A stretch of DNA of 64,000 nucleotides from an uncultured Clostridia bacterium (GTDB taxonomy: Bacteria; Bacillota; Clostridia; Oscillospirales; Acutalibacteraceae). The stretch spans positions 46,183-110,182 of the forward strand of contig CALWVF010000011.1 in assembly GCA_944384925.1 (NCBI GenBank). Reading direction: 5' to 3'. Below the pieces are notes generated by a model. It was not told the DNA's origin. It saw only the letters and a program-made list of their open reading frames with translations, and ran no database searches. Position numbers and translations under genes: made by a program. Positions within the stretch are counted from its first letter, which is position 1. The number at the start of each line of letters is the position of its first letter. Shown here in pieces: positions 18,898 to 29,438 of the stretch.

Positions 18898-20301
18898 TTA
18901 TTTCCAAACATCTGTGTTATGTAGTCCTATTTTTTCAGCATAAAATACAGGATCTTTTCCTTCTTTTTTTTGCAATAAATAATCTTTTAAAGCATTAAAT
19001 GATGTTTTTCCTATAACAAATATCGTAATAATATTTATTATAGCCATTAGAGCCATAAGTACTTCTGCAAAATTCCAAACAGTTTCAAACTCTGATAAAG
19101 CACCTACAAAAACAGCTACTAAACATGTACATCTGAAAACATTTAATAATATTTTACTTTTATTTATAAATAATATATTAGACTCTGCATAGCAATAATT
19201 TCCAATAACCGAGCTAAATGCAAATAAAAATACTGAAATTGTGACAAAGTGATTACCTATATCTCCAATATTTTTGCTTATTGCCAACTGTACAAATGGT
19301 ATTCCATTCATTGAACCATCCAAAGGCGCACCAGATAATAGAACCATAAACGCTGTTGTTGTACAAATTAAAATAGTATCTATAAAAACAGAAATAACTT
19401 GGACCATACCTTGTTTTACTGGATGTGATGTATCTGCACTTGCTGCAGCATTAGGTGCACTTCCCATTCCTGCCTCATTTGAAAATAGTCCCTTTTTTAT
19501 ACCCAACATTAACGAGCTTCCTATAAATCCACTAAATATAGATTTAAAGTCAAAAGCATCTCTTATAATAACTTTAAACATATTTGGTATTAACTTTACA
19601 TTAATGCATGTTATATATAAACCAACTACAATGTATGCAATTGCCATTATAGGGACTAAATATGATGTAACAAATCCTATCCTATGTACTCCTCCAAATA
19701 TTATGACTGCAGTTAAAATAACTAAAATTATTCCTACAATAATAGGATAAATTGAATGAGAATAGTCATCTACTTTATCTTGAACATAATGTTCAAATGA
19801 AGACGATATCATGAATGATTGTAAAGCATTAAATGCATATGCAAAGCATATTGTAAATATAAATGCAAACAATAATCCAAGCCATTTTTTCCCTAAAGCT
19901 TTTTGCATATAATAAGATGGTCCACCCCTAAATGTATCTCCATCTTTAATTTTATAAATTTGTGCCAATGTGCTTTCTACAAATGCCGAAGCTGCACCTA
20001 TCATTGCCATAAGCCACATCCAAAAAACAGAACCCGGGCCCCCTAATATTATAGCTGCCGCTACACCTGCTATATTCCCTGTTCCTACCCTAGAGGCAGT
20101 AGATATCATAAGTGCTTCAAATGATGATACCTTTTTGCCATCAGATTTTTCTTTTAAAGACTTTATAGCATCTGGAAGTAACCTAAATTGCACAAACCTA
20201 GTTTTAATTGAAAAATATAAACCTGCTACTATTAAAAATACAATTAATATATAAGATATATAATTATTTGTAATTGAAAGAATATTATCAAATACCCCCA
20301 T
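18898..20301 (-). CDS. AGCS-family sodium/alanine (amino acid) symporter
   Basis: Membrane protein of 467 residues with about ten to eleven hydrophobic segments and the AGCS signature: GTGNIAGVAAAI and GGPGSVFWMW near 75-95, FRGGPSYYMQKALG near 125-138, and FSNEAGMGSAPNAAA near 270-285. Members import alanine or glycine with Na+. The ATG has AAAGGAG 11 bases upstream. A consensus promoter lies at 20344-20373. Substrate specificity is inferred from family. Confidence 0.93.
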   Translation of the reverse strand: MGVFDNILSITNNYISYILIVFLIVAGLYFSIKTRFVQFRLLPDAIKSLKEKSDGKKVSSFEALMISTASRVGTGNIAGVAAAIILGGPGSVFWMWLMAMIGAASAFVESTLAQIYKIKDGDTFRGGPSYYMQKALGKKWLGLLFAFIFTICFAYAFNALQSFMISSSFEHYVQDKVDDYSHSIYPIIVGIILVILTAVIIFGGVHRIGFVTSYLVPIMAIAYIVVGLYITCINVKLIPNMFKVIIRDAFDFKSIFSGFIGSSLMLGIKKGLFSNEAGMGSAPNAAASADTSHPVKQGMVQVISVFIDTILICTTTAFMVLLSGAPLDGSMNGIPFVQLAISKNIGDIGNHFVTISVFLFAFSSVIGNYCYAESNILFINKSKILLNVFRCTCLVAVFVGALSEFETVWNFAEVLMALMAIINIITIFVIGKTSFNALKDYLLQKKEGKDPVFYAEKIGLHNTDVWK

Positions 20302-20343
20302 ATAAAAAATCTCTCCTTTCCCACAAATTTAAAAATTATTTTT

Positions 20344-20373
20344 ATTATACTACAAAATATTGGCAAATGTCAA
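20344..20373 (-). promoter_or_regulatory. Promoter of the AGCS symporter gene
   Basis: Minus strand TTGACA (20368-20373), 18-base spacer, TATAAT (20344-20349). Confidence 0.8.
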
Positions 20374-20382
20374 TTAAATTAA

Positions 20383-20418
20383 AAGAGGCTCTCTTTAAAA
20401 TATTTAAGAGAGCCTCTT
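20383..20418 (-). terminator. Terminator of hppA
   Basis: Perfect 13-base GC-containing arms (20383-20395 and 20406-20418), extendable into the loop, followed on the minus strand by TTAATTTAATT. It lies between the hppA stop and the AGCS promoter. Confidence 0.85.
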
Positions 20419-20441
20419 TATTATAAATAAAATAAATTAAA

Positions 20442-22529
20442 CTAGAGAACTGAGTGACCCACCACTACTGCTGCAAAAACAATTGATACCATTGATAATA
20501 ATTTTATAAGTATGTTAATAGATGGACCACTAGTATCTTTAAATGGATCTCCTACTGTATCTCCAACAACTGCAGCTTTATGGCATTCGGAACCTTTACC
20601 ACCATTATGACCAGATTCAATATATTTTTTAGCATTGTCCCATGCTCCACCTGCATTAGCCATCATAACAGCTAATACAAAACCACTTATTGTAGAACCT
20701 GCCAACATTCCTGTTACGCCATTAACACCAAGAATTAATCCAACTATTACAGGTGCAACTATTCCCAAAATTGTTGGAAGGATCATTTCTTTTTGAGCAG
20801 ATTTAGTACATAAGTCTACACATGATGCGTAATCAGGCTTTGCTTCACCTGCTAATAATCCTTTTATTTCCTTAAATTGCCTTCTTACTTCCATAACAAT
20901 GCTCATTGCTGCTCTGCCAACTGAGTCCATTGTGAATGATGCAAAAATAAATGGTAACATAGCTCCTATAAACAATCCTATTAAAACTAATGGATTAGTT
21001 ACTGATAAATCAAATATAAAATTAGGTTTAATTACTTTAATTTGTTCTATATAAGATGCTATTAAGGCCAACGCTGTTAAAGCTGCAGAGCCAATAGCAA
21101 ATCCTTTTCCAGTTGCTGCTGTAGTATTTCCCAATGAATCTAAAGCATCTGTACGAGCTCTAACTTCTTCTCCCATGCCAGACATTTCTGCAAGCCCACC
21201 AGCATTATCTGCTACTGGACCATAAGCATCTGTTGCTAATGTAATTCCTAAGGTGGATAACATTCCTACAGCTGCAAGGCTTATTCCATACAGACCAGAG
21301 CTAAAGTTTGCTGTTCCTCCTGCTAAGTAAAAACTTACTAATATTGCAATAGCAATTATTACAACAGGTACAGCTGTTGATATCATCCCCAAAGAGAGTC
21401 CTCCAATTATAATTGTTGCAGGACCTGTTTTTGCAGTTTCTGATAATTTTTGAGTAGGTTTATAAGTATCAGATGTATAATATTCAGTAAAGTAACCTAT
21501 TAGTATTCCCGCCAAAAGGCCTGCAATTATTGAAAAGAAAAGACCTATTCTCTCCATACCAAATACTGACCTAATTAATATGAATGCTCCTATTGCTACA
21601 AGAATACTACTTATATAAGTGCCTCTTCTTAATGCAGACAACAATTGTTTTGGTGTAGCATTTTCATTTGTTTTTACAAAAAATGTACCAATAATTGAAG
21701 CTAAAATCCCTATTGTTGCTAATACCATAGGTACAGCCATTCCTGGAAATCCAAAACCAGCTGAAACGGCCAATGCACATGCTGATATACGAGCGCCTAC
21801 ATAAGATTCATATAAGTCCGCACCCATTCCTGCGACATCGCCAACATTGTCCCCAACATTATCTGCTATAACCGCTGGATTACGAGGATCGTCCTCAGGA
21901 ATTGAATTTTCAACCTTACCAACTAAATCTGCTCCTACATCGGCAGCCTTTGTAAATATTCCTCCTCCAACACGGGCAAATAATGCCATCGCAGATGCAC
22001 CCATTCCAAATGTTAGCATGGCAGATGCAATACTTTGTGCTTGTTGGGCTTCTGTTAATCCCTTATATGCAAATCTTAAAACATAGTACCATACTGACAT
22101 ATCAAGCATTCCTAGTCCAACAACTGTAAAGCCCATTACAGCACCAGCTGCAAAAGCTACTTTTAGACCTTTATTTAAGCTAATTTTAGCGGCTGTTGCT
22201 GTCCTTGAATTCGCTTGTGTAGCAATTTTCATACCAATATAGCCAGACAAGGCAGAGAAAAATCCCCCTGTAACAAATGCAAATGGCACAAATGCATTTA
22301 CAAATTTAAAATAGGATAAGACAAGAAGAATAACAAAAATAATTGAAAAGAAAATTCCAACACCTTTATACTGGCGGCTTAAATATGCAGAAGCGCCCTC
22401 TCTAATAGCTTTAGAAATTCTTTTAATTTCATCTGTTCCTTCGTCTTCTTTTAATACTCTAAACGCAAGAATACCAGCAAACAATAATGCTAATACTGCG
22501 CCTATAGGAGCCCATAACATTAACTCCAT
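20442..22529 (-). CDS. hppA: K+-dependent membrane-bound pyrophosphatase HppA
   Basis: Integral membrane pyrophosphatase that pumps H+ or Na+ using PPi hydrolysis. The 695 residues form about 16 membrane segments. The catalytic loop [21 protein letters not shown] begins near residue 222, and a second acidic loop ([15 protein letters not shown]) lies close to the C-terminus. The motif [10 protein letters not shown] has alanine where K+-independent enzymes have lysine, so this is the K+-dependent class. Na+ versus H+ specificity cannot be settled by eye. It recovers energy from PPi made by biosynthesis, fitting an anaerobe. AGAGGTG precedes the ATG. Confidence 0.96.
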   Translation of the reverse strand: MELMLWAPIGAVLALLFAGILAFRVLKEDEGTDEIKRISKAIREGASAYLSRQYKGVGIFFSIIFVILLVLSYFKFVNAFVPFAFVTGGFFSALSGYIGMKIATQANSRTATAAKISLNKGLKVAFAAGAVMGFTVVGLGMLDMSVWYYVLRFAYKGLTEAQQAQSIASAMLTFGMGASAMALFARVGGGIFTKAADVGADLVGKVENSIPEDDPRNPAVIADNVGDNVGDVAGMGADLYESYVGARISACALAVSAGFGFPGMAVPMVLATIGILASIIGTFFVKTNENATPKQLLSALRRGTYISSILVAIGAFILIRSVFGMERIGLFFSIIAGLLAGILIGYFTEYYTSDTYKPTQKLSETAKTGPATIIIGGLSLGMISTAVPVVIIAIAILVSFYLAGGTANFSSGLYGISLAAVGMLSTLGITLATDAYGPVADNAGGLAEMSGMGEEVRARTDALDSLGNTTAATGKGFAIGSAALTALALIASYIEQIKVIKPNFIFDLSVTNPLVLIGLFIGAMLPFIFASFTMDSVGRAAMSIVMEVRRQFKEIKGLLAGEAKPDYASCVDLCTKSAQKEMILPTILGIVAPVIVGLILGVNGVTGMLAGSTISGFVLAVMMANAGGAWDNAKKYIESGHNGGKGSECHKAAVVGDTVGDPFKDTSGPSINILIKLLSMVSIVFAAVVVGHSVL

Positions 22530-22798
22530 AACAACACCTCTTTAATTTTTATTTATTTAAAAGCTAATAATCGCTAGCTTCTATATACAAATTTTACCTA
22601 TATAATTGTAGCACAAACTTTTGTTATAGAAAAGGGCCAAAAGGCAAAATATACCTATTATACAGAACATTCGTGTGATATTTACAATATTTGTTATCTT
22701 TTGCAAGATAGTTTTTTATATAAATTAAATTTGCAGCATTTTTATATATATTTTAAATAAAATAAATCCTTTTGGCATTATTTTTCTCTATATAATTT

Positions 22799-24037
22799 CT
22801 ATCCCAGCATAGTTATTAATATTCCTGCTGCTACAGCTGAGCCTATGACTCCTGCTACATTTGGTCCCATTGCATGCATTAACAAGAAGTTAGACGGATT
22901 TTCTTCTTGGCCTATCTTTTGTGAAATTCTTGCAGCCATAGGCACTGCAGAAACTCCTGCTGAGCCTATTAAGGGGTTAACTTTTCCCTTTGTAAAAATA
23001 TACATTAACTTTCCAAATAAAACACCAAATGCTGTTCCAACAGAAAACGCTATCAAACCTAATAACATAATGGATAAAGTTTTAGCATTTAAAAATGCTT
23101 CTCCCGATGCTGTTGCACCTACTGCTACCCCTAAAAATATCGTGACTATATTTATTAACTCATTTTGCGCGCATTTAGATAATCTATCCACTACTCCACT
23201 CTCTCTAAATATATTTCCTAGCATTAACATACCTACCAATGGTGCAGCGGTTGGTAATAATATTGAAACTATTATTAAAACTATTATTGGAAACATTATT
23301 CTTTCGAGCTTTGAAACAGGTCTTAATTGCGACATTACTACCATTCTTTCCTTCTTTGTAGTAAGAGCACGCATAATTGGAGGCTGGATTATAGGTACAA
23401 GAGCCATATAAGAATATGCTGCAACTGCTATAGGGCCCAATAATTCTGGAGACAATTTTGAAGTAACAAATATAGCAGTAGGTCCATCTGCTCCACCTAT
23501 AATAGATATAGAACCTGATTCCTGAAGTGTAAATCCCAAAACTTTTGCACCAATAAATGTAACAAATATTCCTATTTGTGCTGACGCTCCTAATAAAAGG
23601 CTTTTAGGATTGGCTATTAATGGTCCAAAATCAGTCATAGCTCCTATTCCTAAAAATATTAACGGAGGATATATACCTAGTTTTACCCCTTGATAAAGAT
23701 AATATAATAACCCACCATTAGTTGTAATTTGATAATAATCTTCACTATTTATATTTATTATTGGATAATTGCCTGATTTTCCATACTCAATAATATATTG
23801 GCTAACAGGCTCTAAGTTTATTTTAGGCTCTGCCATTATATTTGGATATATATTAACTAATAACATACCAAAAGCAATCGGGAGTAGTAACATTGGTTCA
23901 AATTTTTTATATATAGCTAGGTAAATTAATATTCCTGATACTATAATCATTATATAATTTTTCCAATCAAGTAAAAATATTCCTGATTCCTGTAACAAAT
24001 CTCTAAGTGAATTAATTATACCTTCTATTATTGCCAC
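22799..24037 (-). CDS. Sodium-translocating decarboxylase beta subunit (OadB/GcdB/MmdB family)
   Basis: Membrane protein of 412 residues, the Na+-pumping subunit of biotin-dependent decarboxylases (oxaloacetate, methylmalonyl-CoA or glutaconyl-CoA). The signature GGADGPTAIFVTSKL is near 180-195, followed by YSYMALVPIIQPPIMRAL, and the C-terminus has GNVAGVI-type repeats (MGPNVAGVIGSAVAAG). The GTG start is supported by GAGATGATA upstream. It follows the gamma-like subunit by 34 bases. No carboxyltransferase (alpha) or biotin carrier gene is adjacent, so the substrate cannot be named. Confidence 0.92.
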   Translation of the reverse strand: MAIIEGIINSLRDLLQESGIFLLDWKNYIMIIVSGILIYLAIYKKFEPMLLLPIAFGMLLVNIYPNIMAEPKINLEPVSQYIIEYGKSGNYPIININSEDYYQITTNGGLLYYLYQGVKLGIYPPLIFLGIGAMTDFGPLIANPKSLLLGASAQIGIFVTFIGAKVLGFTLQESGSISIIGGADGPTAIFVTSKLSPELLGPIAVAAYSYMALVPIIQPPIMRALTTKKERMVVMSQLRPVSKLERIMFPIIVLIIVSILLPTAAPLVGMLMLGNIFRESGVVDRLSKCAQNELINIVTIFLGVAVGATASGEAFLNAKTLSIMLLGLIAFSVGTAFGVLFGKLMYIFTKGKVNPLIGSAGVSAVPMAARISQKIGQEENPSNFLLMHAMGPNVAGVIGSAVAAGILITMLG

Positions 24038-24071
24038 ATTATCATCTCTTTTCTATTATATAATAATGTAA

Positions 24072-24440
24072 TTATTTCATATAAATGTCTGTTATATTTT
24101 TACCATAACATTTTAGCTTCCACATATTATTACATTCATTATTTACTCTTCTTATACTTTTAAATAATATTTTTTTCCTATTATTGTCACCATATAAATC
24201 ACAAATGACTGCTGAAATCACAGCTATTATTTCATTCGGAATTATGTCTTCACTTTCAATTTCTTTATTAATATAATCAATATCATTAACAGCTTTAACT
24301 CTTCTATTGTTTATTTTAAAATTAATTTTAGATATTACTAAACCAAATAATTTAACAATAAATGTTAACACAATTAATACAAAAAAAACCACAGTTATTC
24401 CTGTAATTAATATCATAATTTCAATAGACGGATTTTCCAA
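24072..24440 (-). CDS. OadG-family decarboxylase gamma subunit
   Basis: Small protein of 122 residues with one N-terminal membrane helix (about 8-32, IMILITGITVVFFVLIVLTFIVKL), as in OadG, which anchors the alpha subunit to the beta subunit. The rest is hydrophilic, including an ISAVICDLYGDN segment typical of clostridial OadG-like proteins. The start is TTG with GAGGTG upstream. It lies directly before the beta subunit on the same strand. Confidence 0.8.
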   Translation of the reverse strand: MENPSIEIMILITGITVVFFVLIVLTFIVKLFGLVISKINFKINNRRVKAVNDIDYINKEIESEDIIPNEIIAVISAVICDLYGDNNRKKILFKSIRRVNNECNNMWKLKCYGKNITDIYMK

Positions 24441-24633
24441 TTTTTACACCTCGATTTCAAATGCAATATTTAATTAAATCAGTAATAATATTATAATTTT
24501 ATGTCATATAAAAGCTTAATAACCCTATAAATATTAAATCAAAAATTTTTAGTTGTAATTTATTTTGCCAAAAAACTTTAACAATTAAATATAAATTTAT
24601 ATTAATATTAAAAATATATTATAATTTATAAAA

Positions 24634-24663
24634 AAATAGGGATAAAATTAGTCTTCCCTATTT
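24634..24663 (-). terminator. Terminator of valS
   Basis: Nine-base perfect arms (24634-24642 and 24655-24663) containing AGGGA/TCCCT, a 12-base loop and a T-rich continuation on the minus strand, seven bases after the valS stop. Confidence 0.8.
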
Positions 24664-24669
24664 AAATAA

Positions 24670-27297
24670 TTACATGTTATTTAATTTTTCGATGCTAGAT
24701 TCAATAAGGCCTATCTTTTCTTTCATTGTTAATAAGGTGTCTTTTGTCGATTTTATTACATTTTCTGGTGCTTTAGATAAAAAGCCTTGATTGTTTAGTT
24801 TGTTATCGGCTAATTTAAATTCCTTTTTAGCAATTTCTAACTCTTTATTTAACCGTGTAATCTCCGACTTTACATCAATCAATTCATTCATTGGTATATA
24901 AATTTTAGCAGTATCTGTTATTATGTTTACTGCATCCAATAAATTAAAGTCCTCTGCAATCTCTACATTACTCGCATAAGCAAGCCTCGAAATAAATGAT
25001 TTTCCATTATTAAAAGTTTCAAGTAATTTTGTAGCTATATATACCTTTGCCTTTTTAGATGGAGGAACATTCATTTCTGCTCTTCTATTTCTTATCGCTT
25101 TAATAGCACTCATAATATTTTTCATTTCTTCTGATTCTTTGTCATATAAATAACTTTCATTATATCGTGGATATTTTGAAATCATAAGTGCACTACCATC
25201 ATGAGGCATTGTTTGCCATATTTCTTCTGTAATATATGGCATAAATGGATGCAATAGTTTTAATATTTTGTCTATCGTCCACACTAAAACTTGCCTTACA
25301 TCCTTAGATGAATCAGTGTTAGACATTAATCTTATTTTAGCAAGTTCTATATACCAATCACAAAAGTAGTCCCATATAAAGTCATATAACTTTTGTACAG
25401 CAATTCCTAATTCAAAATGTTCTATATTATCGGTTACTTCCTTTATAACTTTATTTAACTCATTTATAATCCACTTATCTTCTATTTCTAAATTTTCTGG
25501 TAACTCATTTTTTACATCACAGCCATCAATGTTCATATGTATAAACCTAGCAGCATTCCAAATCTTATTTGCAAAGTTACGGCTAGATGCAATTTTCTCA
25601 TTAGAAAATCTTATATCATTTCCAGGACTATTACCTGTTGCCAAAGAAAACCTTAAAGCATCTGCACCATAGTTTTCAATAATTTCTAAAGGATCCACTC
25701 CATTTCCTAAAGATTTAGACATTTTTCTTCCCTGTGAGTCTCGGACAAGTCCATGAATAAGCACTGTTTTAAAAGGTGGTTTACCAATATGTTCAATTCC
25801 AGAAAATATCATTCTTGCTACCCAAAAAAAGATTATATCGTACCCTGTAACCAATGTATTTGTTGGATAAAAATATTCTAATTCCTTTGTATTTTCAGGC
25901 CATCCTAATGTTGAAAATGGCCATAATGCAGATGAAAACCATGTGTCTAAAGTATCCTCATCTTGTTTAATATTGTAAGATCCACACTTTGTGCACCTAT
26001 CAATTTGATCTCTTGATACTATTACTTCATCACAATCGCTACAATAGTAAGCCGGTATTCTATGTCCCCACCAAAGTTGCCTTGATATACACCAATCTTT
26101 TATATTTTCCATCCAATTATAATAAACTTTAGAAAATCTATTTGGAATAAATTTAACTTCCCCATTTTTAACACTTTTTATCGCTGGTTCAGCTAGCGGT
26201 TTCATTTTAACAAACCATTGTTCAGATATTCGTGGTTCTACCACCTGAGAGCAGCGGTAACATGAACTAACATTATGTTTTATTGGCTCAACCTTTATAA
26301 GGTAGCCTAATTTTTCTAAATCCTTAACTATTTGCTTCCTTGCATCATACCTATCAAGCCCTTTATATTTGCCTGCATTACTATTCATAACGGCATTGCT
26401 TTCCATAACATTAATAATAGGTAGTTTATGTCTTAAGCCTACTTCAAAATCATTTGGATCATGAGCAGGAGTTATTTTTACTACTCCAGTTCCAAAGTCT
26501 TGTTCAACATAATCATCTGCAATAATAGGAATCTCTCTTTCAGAAAGAGGTAGCTTAACGCTTTTCCCTACATATTGTTTATATCTATCATCGTTTGGAT
26601 TAACTGCCAATGCAGTATCTCCAAACATAGTCTCAGGTCTAGTGGTCGCTATTTCAAGATATCCATTTCCATCAACTAAAGGATATTTAATATACCAAAA
26701 GCTACCATTATGTTCAAAAAACTCCACCTCTGCATCCGAAATTGATGTTTTACAATTTGGGCACCAATTTATGATTCTTTCACCACGGTATATAAGACCT
26801 TTTTCATACAGTCTTACAAAAACCTCCTTTACAGCATTAGCACAGCCTTCATCCATAGTAAAACGCTCTCTATCCCAGTCACAAGAACATCCTAGTTTTT
26901 TCAATTGTTCAACAATTCTATCTCCATATTTTTGTTTCCATTCCCAAACATACTTTAAAAACTCTTCCCGACCAATTGATTCTTTTGAAATACCTTCTTT
27001 TTTTAAAGCCTCAACCACCTTGGCTTCTGTCGCAATTGATGCATGGTCTGTACCAGGCAACCATAAAGCTGCATAGCCCTGCATTCTTTTAAATCTAATT
27101 ATTATGTCTTGTAGAGTTTCATCTAAAGCATGTCCCATATGAAGCTGGCCAGTAATATTTGGAGGAGGCATCACAATTGTATAAGGAACTTTATTATTAT
27201 CTATATTTGTATGAAAATATCCTCCATCTAACCAAAATTTGTATATTTTATCTTCTACTATTTTAGGATCATAAACTTTTGCCAGATTCCCTGCCAT
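24670..27297 (-). CDS. valS: Valyl-tRNA synthetase ValS
   Basis: Class I aminoacyl-tRNA synthetase charging tRNA-Val, 875 residues from the chosen start. HMGH at residues 53-56 is the HIGH motif, KMSKS lies near 525, and the editing domain sits between. Two CxxC pairs (WCPNCK and the YCSDC...CTKCG knuckle) suggest bound zinc. The C-terminus is the usual tRNA-binding coiled coil. I start at the ATG at 27297, which has a perfect AAGGAGG site; the upstream in-frame ATG at 27327 lies before that site. No T-box fits, since the predicted leader is only about 50 bases. Confidence 0.97.
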   Translation of the reverse strand: MAGNLAKVYDPKIVEDKIYKFWLDGGYFHTNIDNNKVPYTIVMPPPNITGQLHMGHALDETLQDIIIRFKRMQGYAALWLPGTDHASIATEAKVVEALKKEGISKESIGREEFLKYVWEWKQKYGDRIVEQLKKLGCSCDWDRERFTMDEGCANAVKEVFVRLYEKGLIYRGERIINWCPNCKTSISDAEVEFFEHNGSFWYIKYPLVDGNGYLEIATTRPETMFGDTALAVNPNDDRYKQYVGKSVKLPLSEREIPIIADDYVEQDFGTGVVKITPAHDPNDFEVGLRHKLPIINVMESNAVMNSNAGKYKGLDRYDARKQIVKDLEKLGYLIKVEPIKHNVSSCYRCSQVVEPRISEQWFVKMKPLAEPAIKSVKNGEVKFIPNRFSKVYYNWMENIKDWCISRQLWWGHRIPAYYCSDCDEVIVSRDQIDRCTKCGSYNIKQDEDTLDTWFSSALWPFSTLGWPENTKELEYFYPTNTLVTGYDIIFFWVARMIFSGIEHIGKPPFKTVLIHGLVRDSQGRKMSKSLGNGVDPLEIIENYGADALRFSLATGNSPGNDIRFSNEKIASSRNFANKIWNAARFIHMNIDGCDVKNELPENLEIEDKWIINELNKVIKEVTDNIEHFELGIAVQKLYDFIWDYFCDWYIELAKIRLMSNTDSSKDVRQVLVWTIDKILKLLHPFMPYITEEIWQTMPHDGSALMISKYPRYNESYLYDKESEEMKNIMSAIKAIRNRRAEMNVPPSKKAKVYIATKLLETFNNGKSFISRLAYASNVEIAEDFNLLDAVNIITDTAKIYIPMNELIDVKSEITRLNKELEIAKKEFKLADNKLNNQGFLSKAPENVIKSTKDTLLTMKEKIGLIESSIEKLNNM

Positions 27298-27351
27298 TAA
27301 ACTTCCTCCTTGCAAATTATGCCACAAACTGCATTAAATAATACAAGTGAT

Positions 27352-27381
27352 ATTATACTCTATAAAGATTATAAAGATCAA
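27352..27381 (-). promoter_or_regulatory. Promoter of valS
   Basis: Minus strand TTGATC (27376-27381), 18-base spacer, TATAAT (27352-27357), giving a short leader before valS. Confidence 0.65.
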
Positions 27382-27434
27382 GAGTTAAACGCGATGCAAG
27401 GAAACAAATATTAATTACAAACAAATTTTTAAAG

Positions 27435-27842
27435 TTAATTTATATCATTTTTATGTTCACCAGTTTTTTTGTATATCATATCTAAAATTTCTAGTTGATC
27501 ATTTGCCGATAGTAATCTATAATTAATAATAATTTGTTGTTCTTGTTTAGTTAATTCATATATATGGTTTCCATTTCTTCTTCCATATTTTTTATTTTCC
27601 TTATTTATATCATTCAAGCTTAAGTCACTAAATTTATAAGCGACATTCTCTTCACTCTCAAAAATTTGTGTATATGGGACATTAAATACTTTTGACAATT
27701 TAATAATCGTATTAATATCCGGGGTTGTCTTTCCTGCTTCATAATATGCATAAGTAGATCTGTCAATATTAAGGACTTCTGCAATTTGCTGTTGTGTAAA
27801 ACCACTATTTTCCCTAAGTTTTCTTAGTATTTGAGATAACAT
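27435..27842 (-). CDS. XRE-family transcriptional regulator
   Basis: Regulator of 135 residues with an N-terminal Cro/C1-type helix-turn-helix (about 5-60): LRENSGFTQQQIAEVLNIDR is followed by STYAYYEAGKTTPDINTIIKLSKVF. The C-terminal half is charged and contains an LSANDQLEILDMIYKK helix common in clostridial XRE proteins. I start at the ATG at 27842 with AAAGG upstream; an in-frame TTG at 27851 is less likely. It lies upstream of valS and divergent from galE. Its targets are unknown. Confidence 0.88.
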   Translation of the reverse strand: MLSQILRKLRENSGFTQQQIAEVLNIDRSTYAYYEAGKTTPDINTIIKLSKVFNVPYTQIFESEENVAYKFSDLSLNDINKENKKYGRRNGNHIYELTKQEQQIIINYRLLSANDQLEILDMIYKKTGEHKNDIN

Positions 27843-28152
27843 AATCCACAACCTTTCTTAGTTTATTATAAAATTAAACATTTATTGCAAAATATATTTC
27901 AAAATTCAACTATAAACACTTGCCAAAATTAGTAATATAAACGAATTCTATAGTGCTATATATACAACACTTATATGTATTAATATATATTTTATTATAC
28001 ACTATTCTCTCATATAATGGAATAGTCAAAATAACCAACATTATGTAAAATGTAATTCATTTCTTATAACTTGAAAAAATTTTTTCATATTATTGAAAAG
28101 ATAAATCTAAACCATTATAATGTTACTATATTAATTTTAAGGAGGTTCATTT
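27843..28152 (+). other. Divergent intergenic region between the XRE regulator and galE
   Basis: About 310 AT-rich bases holding the galE promoter at 28093-28121 and presumably the regulator's own promoter. No further gene is visible. Confidence 0.6.
28093..28121 (+). promoter_or_regulatory. Promoter of galE
   Basis: TTGAAA (28093-28098), 17-base spacer, TATAAT (28116-28121). Confidence 0.75.
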
Positions 28153-29166
28153 ATGCCTACTATATTAGCAACTGGTGGTGCAGGATATATAGGAAGTCAT
28201 ACTTGCGTAGAACTCTTAAATGAAAATTTTGATGTAATTATATTAGATAATTTTCATAATAGTGTTCCTGAAGTATTGTCTAGAATAGAATGTATAACTG
28301 GTAAAAAAATTAAATTTTATAATTGTGATGTTCGGAACAAAGAGAACTTAAAAAAAATTTTTAGTGAAAACAAAATAGATGCTGTTATACATTTTGCAGG
28401 ACTAAAATCTGTTGGCGAATCTTGTAAAATTCCTCTTGATTATTTTGACAATAATGTCTCTGGAACTATCAACTTATGTAATGTTATGAAAGAATTTAAT
28501 GTTAAGAATCTTGTATTTAGCTCTTCTGCTACTGTATATGGTCGTAACCCTATACCTTATAAAGAGGACATGCCTACCGGTGATGTTAGTAATCCATATG
28601 GCAGAACTAAATATATTGTAGAGGAAATCCTAAAAGATCTTTATGCTTCAGACAATGACTGGAGTATCGCTTTACTAAGATACTTTAACCCAATAGGTGC
28701 ACATGAAAGTGGTTTAATTGGCGAAGAACCCAACGGAATCCCAAATAATTTAATGCCTTATATCTCTAAAGTAGCTATTGGAAAATTAGAGAAGCTTACT
28801 GTATTTGGTGGCGACTATGATACAAAAGATGGCACATGTATTAGGGACTATATACATGTTGTAGATTTAGCCAAGGGACATACAAAAGCATTAGATAAAA
28901 TCCTCTCTTCTTCTGGTATACAAATTTATAATTTAGGTACAGGTAAAGGTTATAGCGTTCTTGAAATAATTAAAGCATTCGAAGATTCAACTGGTCAAAA
29001 AGTAAACTATTCTATAGGACCCAGACGTGCTGGTGATTTAGCTGCAAATTATTCTGACTCACAAAAAGCACTAAAAGAACTTGGATGGAAAACTCAGTAT
29101 GATATAAATAAAATGTGTAAAGATACCTGGAATTGGCAGCAAAAAAATCCAAATGGATATAAGTAA
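28153..29166 (+). CDS. galE: UDP-glucose 4-epimerase GalE
   Basis: NAD-dependent short-chain dehydrogenase-like epimerase interconverting UDP-glucose and UDP-galactose, 337 residues. The Rossmann motif TGGAGYIGSH lies at 7-16, SSSATVYG near 119-126 provides the catalytic serine, and YGRTK near 149-153 the YxxxK pair. AAGGAGG precedes the ATG, with a clear promoter upstream and terminator downstream, so it is probably monocistronic. It supplies UDP-galactose for surface polysaccharides or the Leloir pathway; no other gal gene is nearby. Confidence 0.95.
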   Translation: MPTILATGGAGYIGSHTCVELLNENFDVIILDNFHNSVPEVLSRIECITGKKIKFYNCDVRNKENLKKIFSENKIDAVIHFAGLKSVGESCKIPLDYFDNNVSGTINLCNVMKEFNVKNLVFSSSATVYGRNPIPYKEDMPTGDVSNPYGRTKYIVEEILKDLYASDNDWSIALLRYFNPIGAHESGLIGEEPNGIPNNLMPYISKVAIGKLEKLTVFGGDYDTKDGTCIRDYIHVVDLAKGHTKALDKILSSSGIQIYNLGTGKGYSVLEIIKAFEDSTGQKVNYSIGPRRAGDLAANYSDSQKALKELGWKTQYDINKMCKDTWNWQQKNPNGYK

Positions 29167-29213
29167 AAATTTTTACAATTAACACTATTAACACATAAAT
29201 ATAAAAATTTATG

Positions 29214-29249
29214 AATAAAAGTTAGGCTATTTATAACCTAACTTTTATT
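29214..29249 (+). terminator. Terminator of galE
   Basis: Thirteen-base perfect arms (29214-29226 and 29237-29249), 10-base loop, ending in TTTTATT. Confidence 0.85.
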
Positions 29250-29363
29250 GTGTTTCAATAAAGGTTATAGTTATAAGTTTAATATTTTATCTAAAGTTAT
29301 TGCTTAAGAAAAATATATTATAAGTAATTTTTAAAATTTAAAACATATGTTCGTTGAATGGGC

Positions 29364-29405
29364 AAAATAATAGAACCTTGTAAATCAAAAGTTTTCTATT
29401 ATTTT
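29364..29405 (-). terminator. Probable terminator of the U32 peptidase gene
   Basis: Twelve-base arms (29364-29375 and 29394-29405) with an 18-base loop, located 34 bases after the U32 stop. The T run is better on the plus strand, so it may act for both converging genes. Confidence 0.55.
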
Positions 29406-29438
29406 TAGCCTATTTAAAATGCAAAAATTAAGTTATAC

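Noticed and set aside
22530..22798. Small hairpins upstream of hppA suggesting a riboswitch
   Set aside because: Stems are only six AT pairs, not organised into a known aptamer pattern.
27298..27434. T-box riboswitch in front of valS
   Set aside because: The predicted leader is about 50 bases, far too short, and no T-box sequence or antiterminator is visible.
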